Shown piece by piece: positions 44,842 through 53,850 of a stretch of 58,729 bases of DNA; the first letter of the stretch is position 1, and each line of letters opens with the position of its first letter. This stretch comes from CAZSHX01 sp964606895 (lineage in GTDB: Bacteria; Bacteroidota; Ignavibacteria; Kapaibacteriales; UBA2268): assembly GCA_964606895.1 (NCBI GenBank), contig CAZSHX010000021.1, positions 1-58,729 on the forward strand, in the 5' to 3' direction. The translations under genes were made by a program, and so were the position numbers. The notes below the pieces were generated by a model. That model saw nothing but the letters and a program-made list of their open reading frames with translations. It did not search any database and was not told the DNA's origin.

Positions 44842-46385
44842 TGCGTGAAACAGAAATTTTAATTATCGGTTCCGGCTTAGCCGGTGCGATTGCCGCAATC
44901 ACTGCCGCCGATAAAGGCAAGCATGTAACAATCGTTTCTAAAACCGATTCCCTCATGAGTGGCAATACGCCTTATGCACAGGGCGGAATTATATATGTGG
45001 GTGAAAATGATTCTCATACAAAATTGAAAAATGATGTGATGGATGCGGGCGATGGGCATTGCTGGGAAACTGCAGTTGACCAGCTTTGCGATTTGGGACC
45101 TAAGTTAGTGAAAAGTATTTTGATTGATAGATTCCATGTCGGATTCGATAAAAATTCGTCGAATGAATTTGACCTTACTGCCGAAGGGGCACACTCGCAG
45201 GCAAGGATTATTCATTCCAAGGACCAGACGGGGAAAACCATTCAGGAAAAAATTGTCGAAGTTCTTCAATCCCATCCTAATATTGATACTTTGGTTGACC
45301 ATACGGTTGTTGATTTGCTTACTCTTTCCCACCATTCAACAAATTCGCTTGATATTTATTCGAAGCCCGCTTGTTTCGGTGCCTTCATTCTGAATAATAT
45401 AACAGGGAAAGTAATTCCATATTTTGCCAAAAAAACAATTCTTGCAACCGGCGGTTTAGGACAGATTTATCAGCACACAACTAATCCCGCTGAGTCAACC
45501 GGCGACGGTATCGCCCTTTCATGGCGTGCCGGTGCAAGGTGTTTTAATCTTCAGTACATTCAGTTTCATCCGACTACCTTTTATAATTCGCGTGACCGTT
45601 TTCTTCTTTCTGAATCTATGCGCGGCGAAGGTGCTATTTTGGTGGACAGAAAAGGCAGAGAGTTTATGAAGGATTTTCACGAACTTGGCTCGCTTGCCCC
45701 TCGTGACGTTGTTGCAAGGGGAATTCATCAAACCATGCTCGATTCTGCTCATCCCTGCGTTTATCTGGATATTTCTTTCAAAGATAAAGACTGGCTTAAA
45801 GGCAGATTTCCAACCATTTATCAGCATTGTATGCAGGCTGGCGTGGATATCACAACAGAGCCTATCCCCGTTGTTCCTGCGGCACATTATTCATGCGGCG
45901 GTGTTGGCGTGAGCCTTCGCGGCAGAACTTCACTGCACAGGCTTTATGCCGTCGGAGAAGTGTCATGTTCGGGAGTTCATGGTGCAAACCGTCTTGCTTC
46001 CACTTCCTTGCTCGAAGCTGTTGTTTGGGGCTACAGAGCAGGTATTGATGCGGCAAAGGATGAACAAGGCGACGACTATTTCCCTGAAATATTCCCGTGG
46101 GAAGATGGGGAAGATAGTGTTGACCCTGCACTCATAGCTCAGGACTGGGTTAATATAAAAAACACTATGTGGAATTATGTCGGTTTGGTCAGAACCCGCC
46201 AAAGACTTCTGCGTTCCAGAACAATTTTAAGGCATCTTCAGTCCGAAATTGAGCAATTCTATCAGGAAGTTAAAATGACAAAATCAATTATCCAGCTTCG
46301 TAACGGCGTACAAACCGCAATCGCCGTAACCGACGCAACCCTTCAGGACAGAGTCTCCCGCGGTTGCCATTATTTGAAGGGGTAA
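44841..46385 (+). CDS. nadB: L-aspartate oxidase
   Basis: FAD enzyme that oxidises L-aspartate to iminoaspartate, the substrate of NadA. The 514-residue protein starts with the dinucleotide-binding GSGLAGAIAA at about 9-18. Further on are GNTPYAQGGI, ATGGLGQIYQHTTNP and QFHPTTFY, then the catalytic/flavin segments AHYSCGGVGV and YAVGEVSCSGVHGANRLASTSLLE. These are diagnostic of the succinate dehydrogenase/aspartate oxidase family, and the nad context identifies the member. It completes the de novo NAD branch. Confidence 0.96.
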   Translation: MRETEILIIGSGLAGAIAAITAADKGKHVTIVSKTDSLMSGNTPYAQGGIIYVGENDSHTKLKNDVMDAGDGHCWETAVDQLCDLGPKLVKSILIDRFHVGFDKNSSNEFDLTAEGAHSQARIIHSKDQTGKTIQEKIVEVLQSHPNIDTLVDHTVVDLLTLSHHSTNSLDIYSKPACFGAFILNNITGKVIPYFAKKTILATGGLGQIYQHTTNPAESTGDGIALSWRAGARCFNLQYIQFHPTTFYNSRDRFLLSESMRGEGAILVDRKGREFMKDFHELGSLAPRDVVARGIHQTMLDSAHPCVYLDISFKDKDWLKGRFPTIYQHCMQAGVDITTEPIPVVPAAHYSCGGVGVSLRGRTSLHRLYAVGEVSCSGVHGANRLASTSLLEAVVWGYRAGIDAAKDEQGDDYFPEIFPWEDGEDSVDPALIAQDWVNIKNTMWNYVGLVRTRQRLLRSRTILRHLQSEIEQFYQEVKMTKSIIQLRNGVQTAIAVTDATLQDRVSRGCHYLKG

Positions 46386-46406
46386 AAAGGATTTTCAAAG
46401 GATTTA

Positions 46407-46553
46407 TCATGAATTTCTTGCATCTTCCTGCTCCCCAAGAAATTCACCGAATTTTCTATAATTCAAAGTTTTATTACGTGCATCTTTTAGATATGCAATA
46501 TCTTCTTCATCTTCTAATCTTTCAATAATTTCATCAAAGACATCAATATCCAT
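46407..46553 (-). CDS. Orphan antitoxin-like small protein (Phd/RelB-tail type)
   Basis: This 48-residue acidic ORF starts at the ATG at 46551-46553 and begins MDIDVFDEIIERLEDEED. It is followed by IAYLKDARNK and ends YRKFGEFLGEQEDARNS. The ERLEDEEDIAYLKDAR pattern resembles the C-terminal, toxin-binding part of small antitoxins of the Phd/YefM or RelB type. No DNA-binding domain and no toxin gene is adjacent: the convergent nadB lies 21 bases beyond its stop. An in-frame stop sits ten codons upstream of the ATG. It is either a remnant of a toxin-antitoxin pair or a solitary gene. The rest of 46386-46727 is AT-rich with nothing else recognised. Confidence 0.5.
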   Translation of the reverse strand: MDIDVFDEIIERLEDEEDIAYLKDARNKTLNYRKFGEFLGEQEDARNS

Positions 46554-46727
46554 TATTGGCTTAAGTAAGAATTGCCAGAGTTAATTTTCAATATGGAATA
46601 TTTGATTTTGAAAAAAAATGTGGATTCGAAAAATCAGTAAAAAAAATAGGAAATTTGAAAGATAATTCGTAATTTTTAGAACGATTCGATGCAGTTAACA
46701 AATTTATAATTTCGGATTGACTTTAAT

Positions 46728-47981
46728 ATGAAAAATTTCTTAGTTTTGTTTTTTATTCTGGCATTTACGCAGTTAGCATTCAGCCAAGTTGATCAACAAG
46801 TCGTCTGGCAGAAAAAAGCTACTGAGCAAATAAAGTATGCAAAATTCTCGGCTGATGGCAATTTTATTTATTGTGCCGTTGGAAGCAACATTAAAAAAAT
46901 GGATGCTAAAACAGGAGAATTCATTTCCACATTTGATAATGTTGACACCTTGTTCATTTATACAATTGAGAATATGCAGTTGTCTAATCAAGGAAATTTT
47001 ATTGTTTCAACTGATGGAGGCAATGATGTTCTTGTTTGGGATACCCAGACACAGAAAAAAATTAAGCGAATTAAAATTGGGGTTGCTCCAAGTTGTGTAA
47101 CTTTAACAAATGATGAAAAGTTTTTGTTGATTGGTACATGGAGAAATGGTATTTACAGATATGATTTATTTAAAGATAAAATTGATACGATTATAAAAAA
47201 CAATGAAAATATCAAACAAATAACAATTAACCATGACGGTAATCATTTTGTGACTGGTTCATTTTATCAAGATGGCTTTACCAAGAAATATTATGACAAA
47301 CTGATTCTCTGGGAAACTGGGACATTGAAGCAAGTGGCTACTTTACAAGATTTTGAAGTTACGTCGGGTACTTACGGCTATAGAATGAATAAATTTTCTT
47401 CAGATGATCAGTATTTAGGAAGTATTAGATTATCTTTTGATGGTCCGGACATTTTCAACTTGAAATTTAATCAATTGATACGAACTTCTGACGGCAGAGC
47501 TTGCTATGCATTTGAATTTCTTCAAGGAACCAATTATCTTTTATCTACTTTCGATGAGTTAAATGGTTTTGAAATATATGACGTTAAATTACAAAAACAA
47601 ATTAAGTCCTACAAAATTTACCCAATTATTATTGAATCAATTTATAAAGATAATATTACTTATATCTTTACTGTTAGTGATACTTTAAGATTTCTTAAGA
47701 TGTTTAATACGGATTTTGTAGAAACTGCAATTCAGGGAATATGTGAAAAAATATATGTAAATAATGGCACAATAATGTTGAAATTCTCAAATGATTCTTT
47801 TTCAAAAATACGAATTGAAATTTATAATTTATTAGGAAGCATATTCTATTCAGAAGAAATTAATAATAATACGAAAGAAAATCAAATTGCTTTAAATACA
47901 AATTTACCTTCAGGAATTTACATTTGCAAGATTATATCAGGAAACAAGGAATATTCTCAAAAAATTGAGATTGTGAGGTGA
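46728..47981 (+). CDS. WD40/YVTN-like propeller protein with T9SS sorting domain
   Basis: This 417-residue secreted protein has a signal peptide (cleavage near AFSQ, residue 20). Residues of about 30-335 form a beta-propeller-like repeat region with blades such as YAKFSADGNFIYCAVG and DVLVWDTQTQKKIKRIK. The last 75 residues form a T9SS type A sorting domain, with IRIEIYNLLGSIFYSEEI, a LPSGIYICKIISG strand and the terminal basic residue. It should be exported and anchored at the cell surface or released. It is preceded by the antitoxin-like ORF and followed by the hairpin repeat cluster. No binding partner can be inferred. Confidence 0.8.
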   Translation: MKNFLVLFFILAFTQLAFSQVDQQVVWQKKATEQIKYAKFSADGNFIYCAVGSNIKKMDAKTGEFISTFDNVDTLFIYTIENMQLSNQGNFIVSTDGGNDVLVWDTQTQKKIKRIKIGVAPSCVTLTNDEKFLLIGTWRNGIYRYDLFKDKIDTIIKNNENIKQITINHDGNHFVTGSFYQDGFTKKYYDKLILWETGTLKQVATLQDFEVTSGTYGYRMNKFSSDDQYLGSIRLSFDGPDIFNLKFNQLIRTSDGRACYAFEFLQGTNYLLSTFDELNGFEIYDVKLQKQIKSYKIYPIIIESIYKDNITYIFTVSDTLRFLKMFNTDFVETAIQGICEKIYVNNGTIMLKFSNDSFSKIRIEIYNLLGSIFYSEEINNNTKENQIALNTNLPSGIYICKIISGNKEYSQKIEIVR

Positions 47982-48121
47982 AAGATGAAGTTTACCATTA
48001 ATTATACCCTATATTCAATGTAATAAATAACATCTAATTTCGTCATAGATTTTTGGAGTTGTTCTGCTATCTGAAAAAGAACAGCAAAATTTACAAACAA
48101 GTCGTACTTTGAAAACTTCTC

Positions 48122-48274
48122 CGAATAATCACCAAAAATTGCATCTTTGCATCTTTTTTAGCCCAAAGATGCAACGGGTCAAAATTCGTTATTTGGAATA
48201 ATATCAATAGGTTATGCGATAAAGAATTACATATTTTACAAATTTTTTTTTTGATGATGCAATGCAAATTGGGG
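48122..48274 (+). repeat. Dispersed double-hairpin repeat, copy B
   Basis: This copy begins with CGAATAATCACCAAAAATTG, then repeated GCATCTTT and a paired TTGCATC...GATGCAA segment. The conserved centre follows, then the terminal GATGATGCAATGCAAATTGG. Its two ends are imperfect inverted repeats (CACCAAAAATTGCATC against CCCAATTTGCATTGCATC). It shares its flanking CGAATA with copy C. The 140 bases between the T9SS gene and this copy are AT-rich with no other feature. Confidence 0.8.
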
Positions 48275-48304
48275 AAAATTTAGGAAATCAAGAAAAAGTC
48301 AGAA

Positions 48305-48384
48305 TTAGGATTCTTAGGATTTAAAGATGATAGGATTATTTCAAAATATATGATCCTTCAATCCTAAAATCCTACTATTCCTAT
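48305..48384. repeat. AGGATT-rich imperfect inverted repeat between copies B and C
   Basis: The left arm (48305-48336) contains TTAGGATTCTTAGGATTT. The right arm (48352-48384) reads, on the other strand, ATAGGAATAGTAGGATTTTA. Together they can form a long, imperfect hairpin with about a 15-base loop. It is not part of the double-hairpin repeat itself, since copies A, D and E lack it. Confidence 0.55.
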
Positions 48385-48399
48385 TTCAGATATTCTTGA

Positions 48400-48550
48400 C
48401 GAATATTCACCAAAATTTGCATCTTTGCATCATTTAGCATCAAAAGATGCAATGACAAAAATATCGTTATTTGAAATATTATCAATGATTTAGATGAAAG
48501 ATAATTGCATCTTCTGCATAATATTTTTTGATGATGCAATGCAAATTGGG
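48400..48550 (+). repeat. Dispersed double-hairpin repeat, copy C
   Basis: The left end (CGAATATTCACCAAAATTTG) matches copy B closely. The first hairpin is imperfect here. The centre has drifted (ATCAATGATTTAGATGA), and the second hairpin region ends GATGATGCAATGCAAATTGG exactly as in B. It lies 125 bases after B in the same orientation. Confidence 0.8.
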
Positions 48551-48565
48551 AAATGAAAAATCCGA

Positions 48566-48738
48566 TTTCGCGTAGCGAAATAATGTTTGTAAAAGCGAAA
48601 CACCCCGACGGATTTCTATCGCGTAGCGATAGAATATAAAACGAACATTTGCCGTCGCTTTTATATTTAACCCCTATGGGGGTTAAGGATTCTTTGGGGG
48701 GGTGGCGATGTGTTACAAATATTTATTCCCTACGGGAA
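48566..48738. repeat. Cluster of four short perfect hairpins
   Basis: Four separate palindromes occur in 173 bases: TTTCGC-GTA-GCGAAA (48566-48580), TTCTATCGC-GTA-GCGATAGAA (48614-48634), TTAACCCC-TATG-GGGGTTAA (48667-48686) and TTCCC-TAC-GGGAA (48726-48738). Loops are three or four bases, and two share the loop GTA with GC closing. The GC-rich stems stand out from the AT-rich surroundings. They sit between copies C and D of the larger repeat and do not resemble terminators with T-tracts. Confidence 0.75.
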
Positions 48739-48762
48739 AAGGAAGAATTGTTGATTGTAAAT

Positions 48763-48908
48763 CAACCAAAAATTGCATCTTTGCATCTTTTTGCAAACAA
48801 AGATGCAACGGCATAAATATCGTTAATTGAAATAATATCAATAGGTTAGATGATAATTGTATTGCATTTTTTACATTATTATTTTTGAGTATGCAATGCA
48901 ATTTAGGG
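48763..48908 (+). repeat. Dispersed double-hairpin repeat, copy D
   Basis: This is the best preserved copy. TTGCATCTTT-TTGCAAAC-AAAGATGCAA (48782 region) forms a perfect ten-base stem. The centre contains AATATCAATAGGTTAGATGA, identical to copy A, and the right end is ATGCAATGCAATTTAGGG. It ends about 40 bases before the stop of the minus-strand 1396-residue protein gene. Confidence 0.85.
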
Positions 48909-48945
48909 AAATGAATGAAAAAATATGGGAATGCAACATTTATCT

Positions 48946-51900
48946 TTACATCTGCAAACTCAACTTCAGATTAAATGTCCAACTCCAAAAGCTGTTGACA
49001 GCGGTGTTTAAATATTTGTATCGGAGAAGATCAAATCGTGTTCGGATGATGAAAGTAGAAATCGGGTAAACATCAATTGCTGTTCCCGAACTCAGCTGGT
49101 AATTATCATTTCTATCCGAAAGTGTTTCGGTATTGTATTGACCGCCGAAACTCTGGCGGATTTCAAATTGCTTTATTCCCCAAAGTTTGCTTTTTCGATA
49201 AACCAAATCGAGCTGAGCCTGCAAGCCGTCCAAATCATTTTCGATTTTCATGATTTCAGAATTTCTCTTTCTGAAGAGCAAGTTCAGTATATTCAGGAAA
49301 TCGGGTGTCCAGCGTCTTTCGAGCCATAAGGAAGGTTCGTATTCGATAGAATTTCTGCCGAAACCGTAATCCTGATAATTTTGTTTGTACTGAGCAATCA
49401 GATGAGTTTCCAAGCCAAACCTTAAATCAATTTTTTCGGTGAAATATTTGAAAATTCGGCTTGATTTGGTCTGCTCAACAGTTATATCCTGAGTATTCCA
49501 TTCCGCAATTGTAGTGAAAAAGATTTTGGAATTAGGTCTGAATTCATTTTTCAGGTAATAATTTCTGTTCAGGTACGAATCCGAAAGATTTTCACCTTTG
49601 AAAACAGGATTCCATAAATCCTGCGAGATATTTCTATCGTCTTTACCCGATAAGTTCGAAGATTGATTGAAGTTGAATTCAAAAAACAGAGAATTGAAAA
49701 TTTCTGAAATCTGACCCGGGGAGAATCTGAAATTTGCCTGTGCAAACTGCCGTAGGTAATAATTCTTCAGTAACGACTGAAGATGATTGTATTGCTCCAG
49801 ATTGCTTTCAAACCTCAAATTCAGCTGTAACAGCCGCCACTGTTCCTGCGAAAAATCAACTAACAGCCTTTCGGATTTTTGAAGGCGTTGCGGTTTGAGG
49901 AGGTCAATATCATCAAGTTTGCTAATGCGATAGTAAACACTGCCCTGAATTCTGTCGGTGAATTGCGAACTGATTTTGTAATAATTTTGCAAAAAACGGG
50001 TGTTTGATTCATCTCCGGTAAATTTCTGTTCAGTTCCATATCGCAGATAGGACTCAAACTTCAATCCGGTTAAAAAGATGCGGGACAAAACGAATTTTGG
50101 AATCTGATATTCCATTAAACCAATTATGAACGCCCTTTTGAAACTTGAATCGCGGAAGTTTAATTTGTCATTCTGAAAATTCATTTGAATGCTTGGCAAA
50201 TTACCTGAATGGAAAATTATTCCGGCATTATGAATAGAATTAAATGAATTATTTTTTGAGTTGTCAATTTCAAAAATAGATTTGCCATCGCCTGTTATAT
50301 TGTTATGACGGTAAGTAAGTCTGATTTCCTTGATTAAATCGGCAGTGGCATTAAAGGAAAATTTATCTGAAATATCACCGAATATTTCTTTGGGCATGTA
50401 AATATTTTCGTAATCTTTGTCAAATCTCTGAAAAGAGTTCTGAATCCTAAGCCAAGAGGTGCTTAGATAAAAATCATAAAAACCTGATGTAATTCTCTTT
50501 TCATTTGTTTGGAACGCAATTCCCGGAATGAATTTCAGGTCAACTGAGTTTTCGATATTTTGCCTTATGTCAGAATGAAGACTTATCAGATTATTACTGT
50601 CTTGCGACTGGCTTTGCCAATCAGCCTGAATCATGAAGTTATCTGACGGGCTTAAATTCACGGATACATTATGAAGTTTGTCGTACTCTGTTCGATAGTA
50701 CTCATACTCGATTTCAATTTGCGTATCAGGATTAAGAATACCTTCGCGAACGAAAATCAATGTCCCGTTAGTATAATCGATGACATAATCATTACCGCCT
50801 GTGGCGATACTGCCGTCAATTTTCAGTACTTCACTGCCTCTGACAAGATTTGTTTGTTTCAATTGCAAAAGTGCCATCTCGGTTTTGAAACTGACATCGA
50901 AATAATACGATGATTTGGGTAAAGTTTTCGAATAAACTTCATCAGGAAAGGGCTGGAAATCGGGAAAAGTTAAATAACCGTTTTTATAATCAATAAAATC
51001 AGAATTTATTTTTCCGGGTAAAACAGCATCTTCAATTCCAAACTTACTTAATGGAATTTCTTTGTTCGATTTATCGATTATTTTCAAGGAAAAAGAAAAT
51101 GGAATGATTTTCTGACCATTCAAAAAATATGAATTTTTCAACTGACTTGAAAATAGAGTGTCAATCTGCAGAACAGCTTCTGCTGGAGTGCCGTTCTTCT
51201 TGAATCTGACCGCAATTGTACTTGAACCGATAATTTGTCTGATAATGCAAACACTGTTTGAACCCTGCATTAAATAAAAATCATCCGATGGAATCATTGG
51301 ATTAAAATCACCTGTTACTCCTGCAATAGTTTCGTTAACTAAAGTGTTTGCATCGTTGGAAGATTTATCTTTATCATCAATATAAAGGGATAAATCAGTT
51401 ATCTTGTCATTTTTACTTACGCCCGAAAGTGCGAAAAATCTGTTCCTCAAATATGATAAATCCTGAATTTGAGCATGAACGTCATATTTCGCACCGATGA
51501 ATGATTCGAAAGTTTTTTGAGTTCTCACTTCGCCGGATGATGCTTTCAGTGTAAGTAAACTTCGTTTGAATTTCGCAGTTTTATCGCCATATTGAAGCCA
51601 GAGATTACCGCCAAACATATTAGCTTTTTCTGCAAATGGATTCGTACCCGATTCTTTTCTGAAATCTCCGATATTTATTTCCCTGACCAAATCCCCTGAA
51701 GTACTGTCGTTGTCCTTTCCTCTGTATCTTGCGGCATACATTGTTTCGCTATAATCAACATTATTGTAATAAGCGGTTATTCTGCGTTGTTCATCGAAAT
51801 TGTACTGTCCGCGGAAATCAATTCTTGTTTCTAGCTTAGAACTGACAGTACCGGCTCCAGAGGAATCATTAATTGTATTTTTCCAATCGTTAAGATAATT

Positions 51901-53136
51901 TATTCTTGTTCCGAAAAAACTGAGCTTATTTTCTCCGATTTGAACATAGCCGCCTTCGTCGTTATCGAAAAGATTTTTTAGGAAATTACTTCCGAATTTC
52001 GCGGTACTGCTTTGATATTGATATTTCTTCCAGGGTTCAGACGGACTTCGTCTGTAATCAAGAATAGTTCTGCCGAAAAGAATTGAAAGATTTCCGTCCG
52101 AATAACCGGATAAATAATTTGAAGAAGAAAGTCCTGTTGAATAATCCAAAAATTCCCAGTTCTTTTTGGTTCTGTCCCATAACATAATATTCTGCATAGT
52201 TAAAATCCAGATTTGATTCTGATTTATAAATCCGTTTTCGATGCTGACATCTTTTAATGAGCAATTTCCTTCAAATTCTTTCCATGATGAAGATTGCTTG
52301 TCGTAATTAAAAAGCCCGGATTTTGAAATAACCCAAATTTGGTCATCAGAATAATAAATTTCAAGAATTCTCTCTTTTTTCAAATAAGGTAAACTGAAGT
52401 GCTGAAAAGTCAACAGCTGAGTATTAAAGCGTATAAAACCATCGTCGCCGGCAATCCATATTTCTTCACCGAGCTTAAAAAGCCTGCTAACTTTTCCGGT
52501 GGAATTGTGTTCAAAGCTTCTCCATTTTTCATATTGGGAATCATACTCTGTAATAGTTTTATCCGATAGTATCCAGATTGATTTACCGATTGAAACAATA
52601 TCAGAAACTTTTAGAGATGGCAAACCTCGATTTGTTCCGAAAGTTTCCCATTGTTCAATCATTAAATCAAAACGGGCAATACCGTTGTCCGAACAAATCC
52701 AGACATAGTCATCCAGAAAAGTTACTGAATTGATTTTATTTGCCGGCAGTCCTTTTGTATCATCGAAAATGAGCCAATCATTCAATTTGATATGAAGGGC
52801 GGCAATACCCGAATCAAGCAGAAACCAAACCCAATCCTGATATTGATACATTCTTCGGACTTTGTTTTCATTAAATTTCGAAGGAATGTTCAGACTCTTA
52901 AAAGCATCGTCTTCAGCATTGAATTGATACAATTCATTTTGGGCAGAAAATAATACTCTTTTGTCCACCTGCAAAACATGAAATTTTTCTGATAAATTCA
53001 ATCTGCTGAGTTGGGCATTTATCGAAGAAAATCCCAAAAAAGCAATCAACAGAAAAAGTCCGAAAAGTCTTTTTCTGCTGATTGCTTTGAGGCTAAGCGA
53101 TATGATATTATTAAAAGTTATTCTGATGATTTTCAT
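48946..53136 (-). CDS. Large propeller plus outer-membrane beta-barrel-like surface protein
   Basis: This 1396-residue exported protein has a signal sequence (hydrophobic 24-40, cleavage near SSINAQ). Residues of about 45-375 form a two-component-regulator-type beta-propeller with blades like VWICSDNGIARFDLMIEQWETF and IWIAGDDGFIRFN. A long middle region follows. At about 780-812 it contains DYVIDYTNGTLIFVREGIL and then an IEIEYEYYRTEYD strand, a pattern I associate with the giant T9SS translocon protein SprA and its relatives. The last 450 residues alternate aromatic strands as in outer-membrane barrels and end WTFNLKLSLQM, with no T9SS sorting domain. It lies 11 bases after the YqeY-like gene. 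Role unknown; possibly a surface or export platform. Confidence 0.75.
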   Translation of the reverse strand: MKIIRITFNNIISLSLKAISRKRLFGLFLLIAFLGFSSINAQLSRLNLSEKFHVLQVDKRVLFSAQNELYQFNAEDDAFKSLNIPSKFNENKVRRMYQYQDWVWFLLDSGIAALHIKLNDWLIFDDTKGLPANKINSVTFLDDYVWICSDNGIARFDLMIEQWETFGTNRGLPSLKVSDIVSIGKSIWILSDKTITEYDSQYEKWRSFEHNSTGKVSRLFKLGEEIWIAGDDGFIRFNTQLLTFQHFSLPYLKKERILEIYYSDDQIWVISKSGLFNYDKQSSSWKEFEGNCSLKDVSIENGFINQNQIWILTMQNIMLWDRTKKNWEFLDYSTGLSSSNYLSGYSDGNLSILFGRTILDYRRSPSEPWKKYQYQSSTAKFGSNFLKNLFDNDEGGYVQIGENKLSFFGTRINYLNDWKNTINDSSGAGTVSSKLETRIDFRGQYNFDEQRRITAYYNNVDYSETMYAARYRGKDNDSTSGDLVREINIGDFRKESGTNPFAEKANMFGGNLWLQYGDKTAKFKRSLLTLKASSGEVRTQKTFESFIGAKYDVHAQIQDLSYLRNRFFALSGVSKNDKITDLSLYIDDKDKSSNDANTLVNETIAGVTGDFNPMIPSDDFYLMQGSNSVCIIRQIIGSSTIAVRFKKNGTPAEAVLQIDTLFSSQLKNSYFLNGQKIIPFSFSLKIIDKSNKEIPLSKFGIEDAVLPGKINSDFIDYKNGYLTFPDFQPFPDEVYSKTLPKSSYYFDVSFKTEMALLQLKQTNLVRGSEVLKIDGSIATGGNDYVIDYTNGTLIFVREGILNPDTQIEIEYEYYRTEYDKLHNVSVNLSPSDNFMIQADWQSQSQDSNNLISLHSDIRQNIENSVDLKFIPGIAFQTNEKRITSGFYDFYLSTSWLRIQNSFQRFDKDYENIYMPKEIFGDISDKFSFNATADLIKEIRLTYRHNNITGDGKSIFEIDNSKNNSFNSIHNAGIIFHSGNLPSIQMNFQNDKLNFRDSSFKRAFIIGLMEYQIPKFVLSRIFLTGLKFESYLRYGTEQKFTGDESNTRFLQNYYKISSQFTDRIQGSVYYRISKLDDIDLLKPQRLQKSERLLVDFSQEQWRLLQLNLRFESNLEQYNHLQSLLKNYYLRQFAQANFRFSPGQISEIFNSLFFEFNFNQSSNLSGKDDRNISQDLWNPVFKGENLSDSYLNRNYYLKNEFRPNSKIFFTTIAEWNTQDITVEQTKSSRIFKYFTEKIDLRFGLETHLIAQYKQNYQDYGFGRNSIEYEPSLWLERRWTPDFLNILNLLFRKRNSEIMKIENDLDGLQAQLDLVYRKSKLWGIKQFEIRQSFGGQYNTETLSDRNDNYQLSSGTAIDVYPISTFIIRTRFDLLRYKYLNTAVNSFWSWTFNLKLSLQM

Positions 53137-53147
53137 GAAATGACAAA

Positions 53148-53603
53148 TCAGGCAGTACCACCAAGTATTTCTCTAACCAAAGATTGAACTTTTGCACCTT
53201 CATATTTTCCTTTCAGTTCTTTCATCACGGGTCCCATAACTCTGCCAAGGTCTTTCATCTCAGATGCTCCGACATCCGCAATAATTTTTATTACAATGGT
53301 TTTTGCTTCATCATCAGAAAGTTGTTTCGGCAAAAACTCCGAAATAATGACAAATTCAGCTTTTTCTTTTTCGGCTAATTCAGGTCTGTTTCCCTTTTCG
53401 TAAAGTTCGATTGCATCTTTTCGCTTTTTTGCGGCATTCTGCAAAATTTTGAGTTCGTCTTCATCATTCATTTCTCTGCCGACACCGCTTTTATTAAAAA
53501 CAATAATTTCTGCCCTCAAAGAACGTAAGGTTTCAAGGCGAAGTTTTTCACCTGATTTGATTGCGGATTTTAGTTCTTCATTTATTTTTTGTTCCAGATT
53601 CAT
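53148..53603 (-). CDS. GatB/YqeY domain protein
   Basis: This 151-residue cytoplasmic protein is helical throughout and related to the tail domain of GatB, the amidotransferase subunit that binds tRNA. Typical segments are LRSLRAEIIVFNKSG, AAKKRKDAIELYEKGNRPELAEKEKAE, ISEFLPKQLSDDE and GRVMGPVMKELKGKYEGA. The free-standing YqeY form has no established reaction. The ATG at 53603 is preferred over an in-frame codon four residues upstream. Eleven bases separate it from the large propeller protein gene, so the two are probably co-transcribed, though no functional link is known. Confidence 0.93.
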   Translation of the reverse strand: MNLEQKINEELKSAIKSGEKLRLETLRSLRAEIIVFNKSGVGREMNDEDELKILQNAAKKRKDAIELYEKGNRPELAEKEKAEFVIISEFLPKQLSDDEAKTIVIKIIADVGASEMKDLGRVMGPVMKELKGKYEGAKVQSLVREILGGTA

Positions 53604-53850
53604 AGAAAACTCCAAATATATTTATAAAAATTATAATGAATATTCGATACAATAACTGAATATATTAACTATTTTTTTACAAAACTAATCAAAATTTGAA
53701 AAAAAAATAGAAAAAATGAAGTTTTTTTAATAAATTACTTGCATTATATCGGGTTCAAAGCTAAATTGCAAGTTCAATAAACTTTTATTAATCATTTTTT
53801 AATTTTTTAAATGATTTTTTTATTGTTTTTCAAACATTAATAGGGGAAAA

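Noticed and set aside
48122..48908. Possible CRISPR array because of repeated GCATCTTT words
   Set aside because: Repeat units are ~145 bp and themselves vary, there are no uniform short repeats with unique spacers, and no cas genes are present.
53737..53773. Inverted repeat ACTTGCA...TGCAAGT before the methyltransferase gene
   Set aside because: Only seven bases per arm with a 23-base gap; an operator is possible but cannot be supported, so it is mentioned only with the gene.
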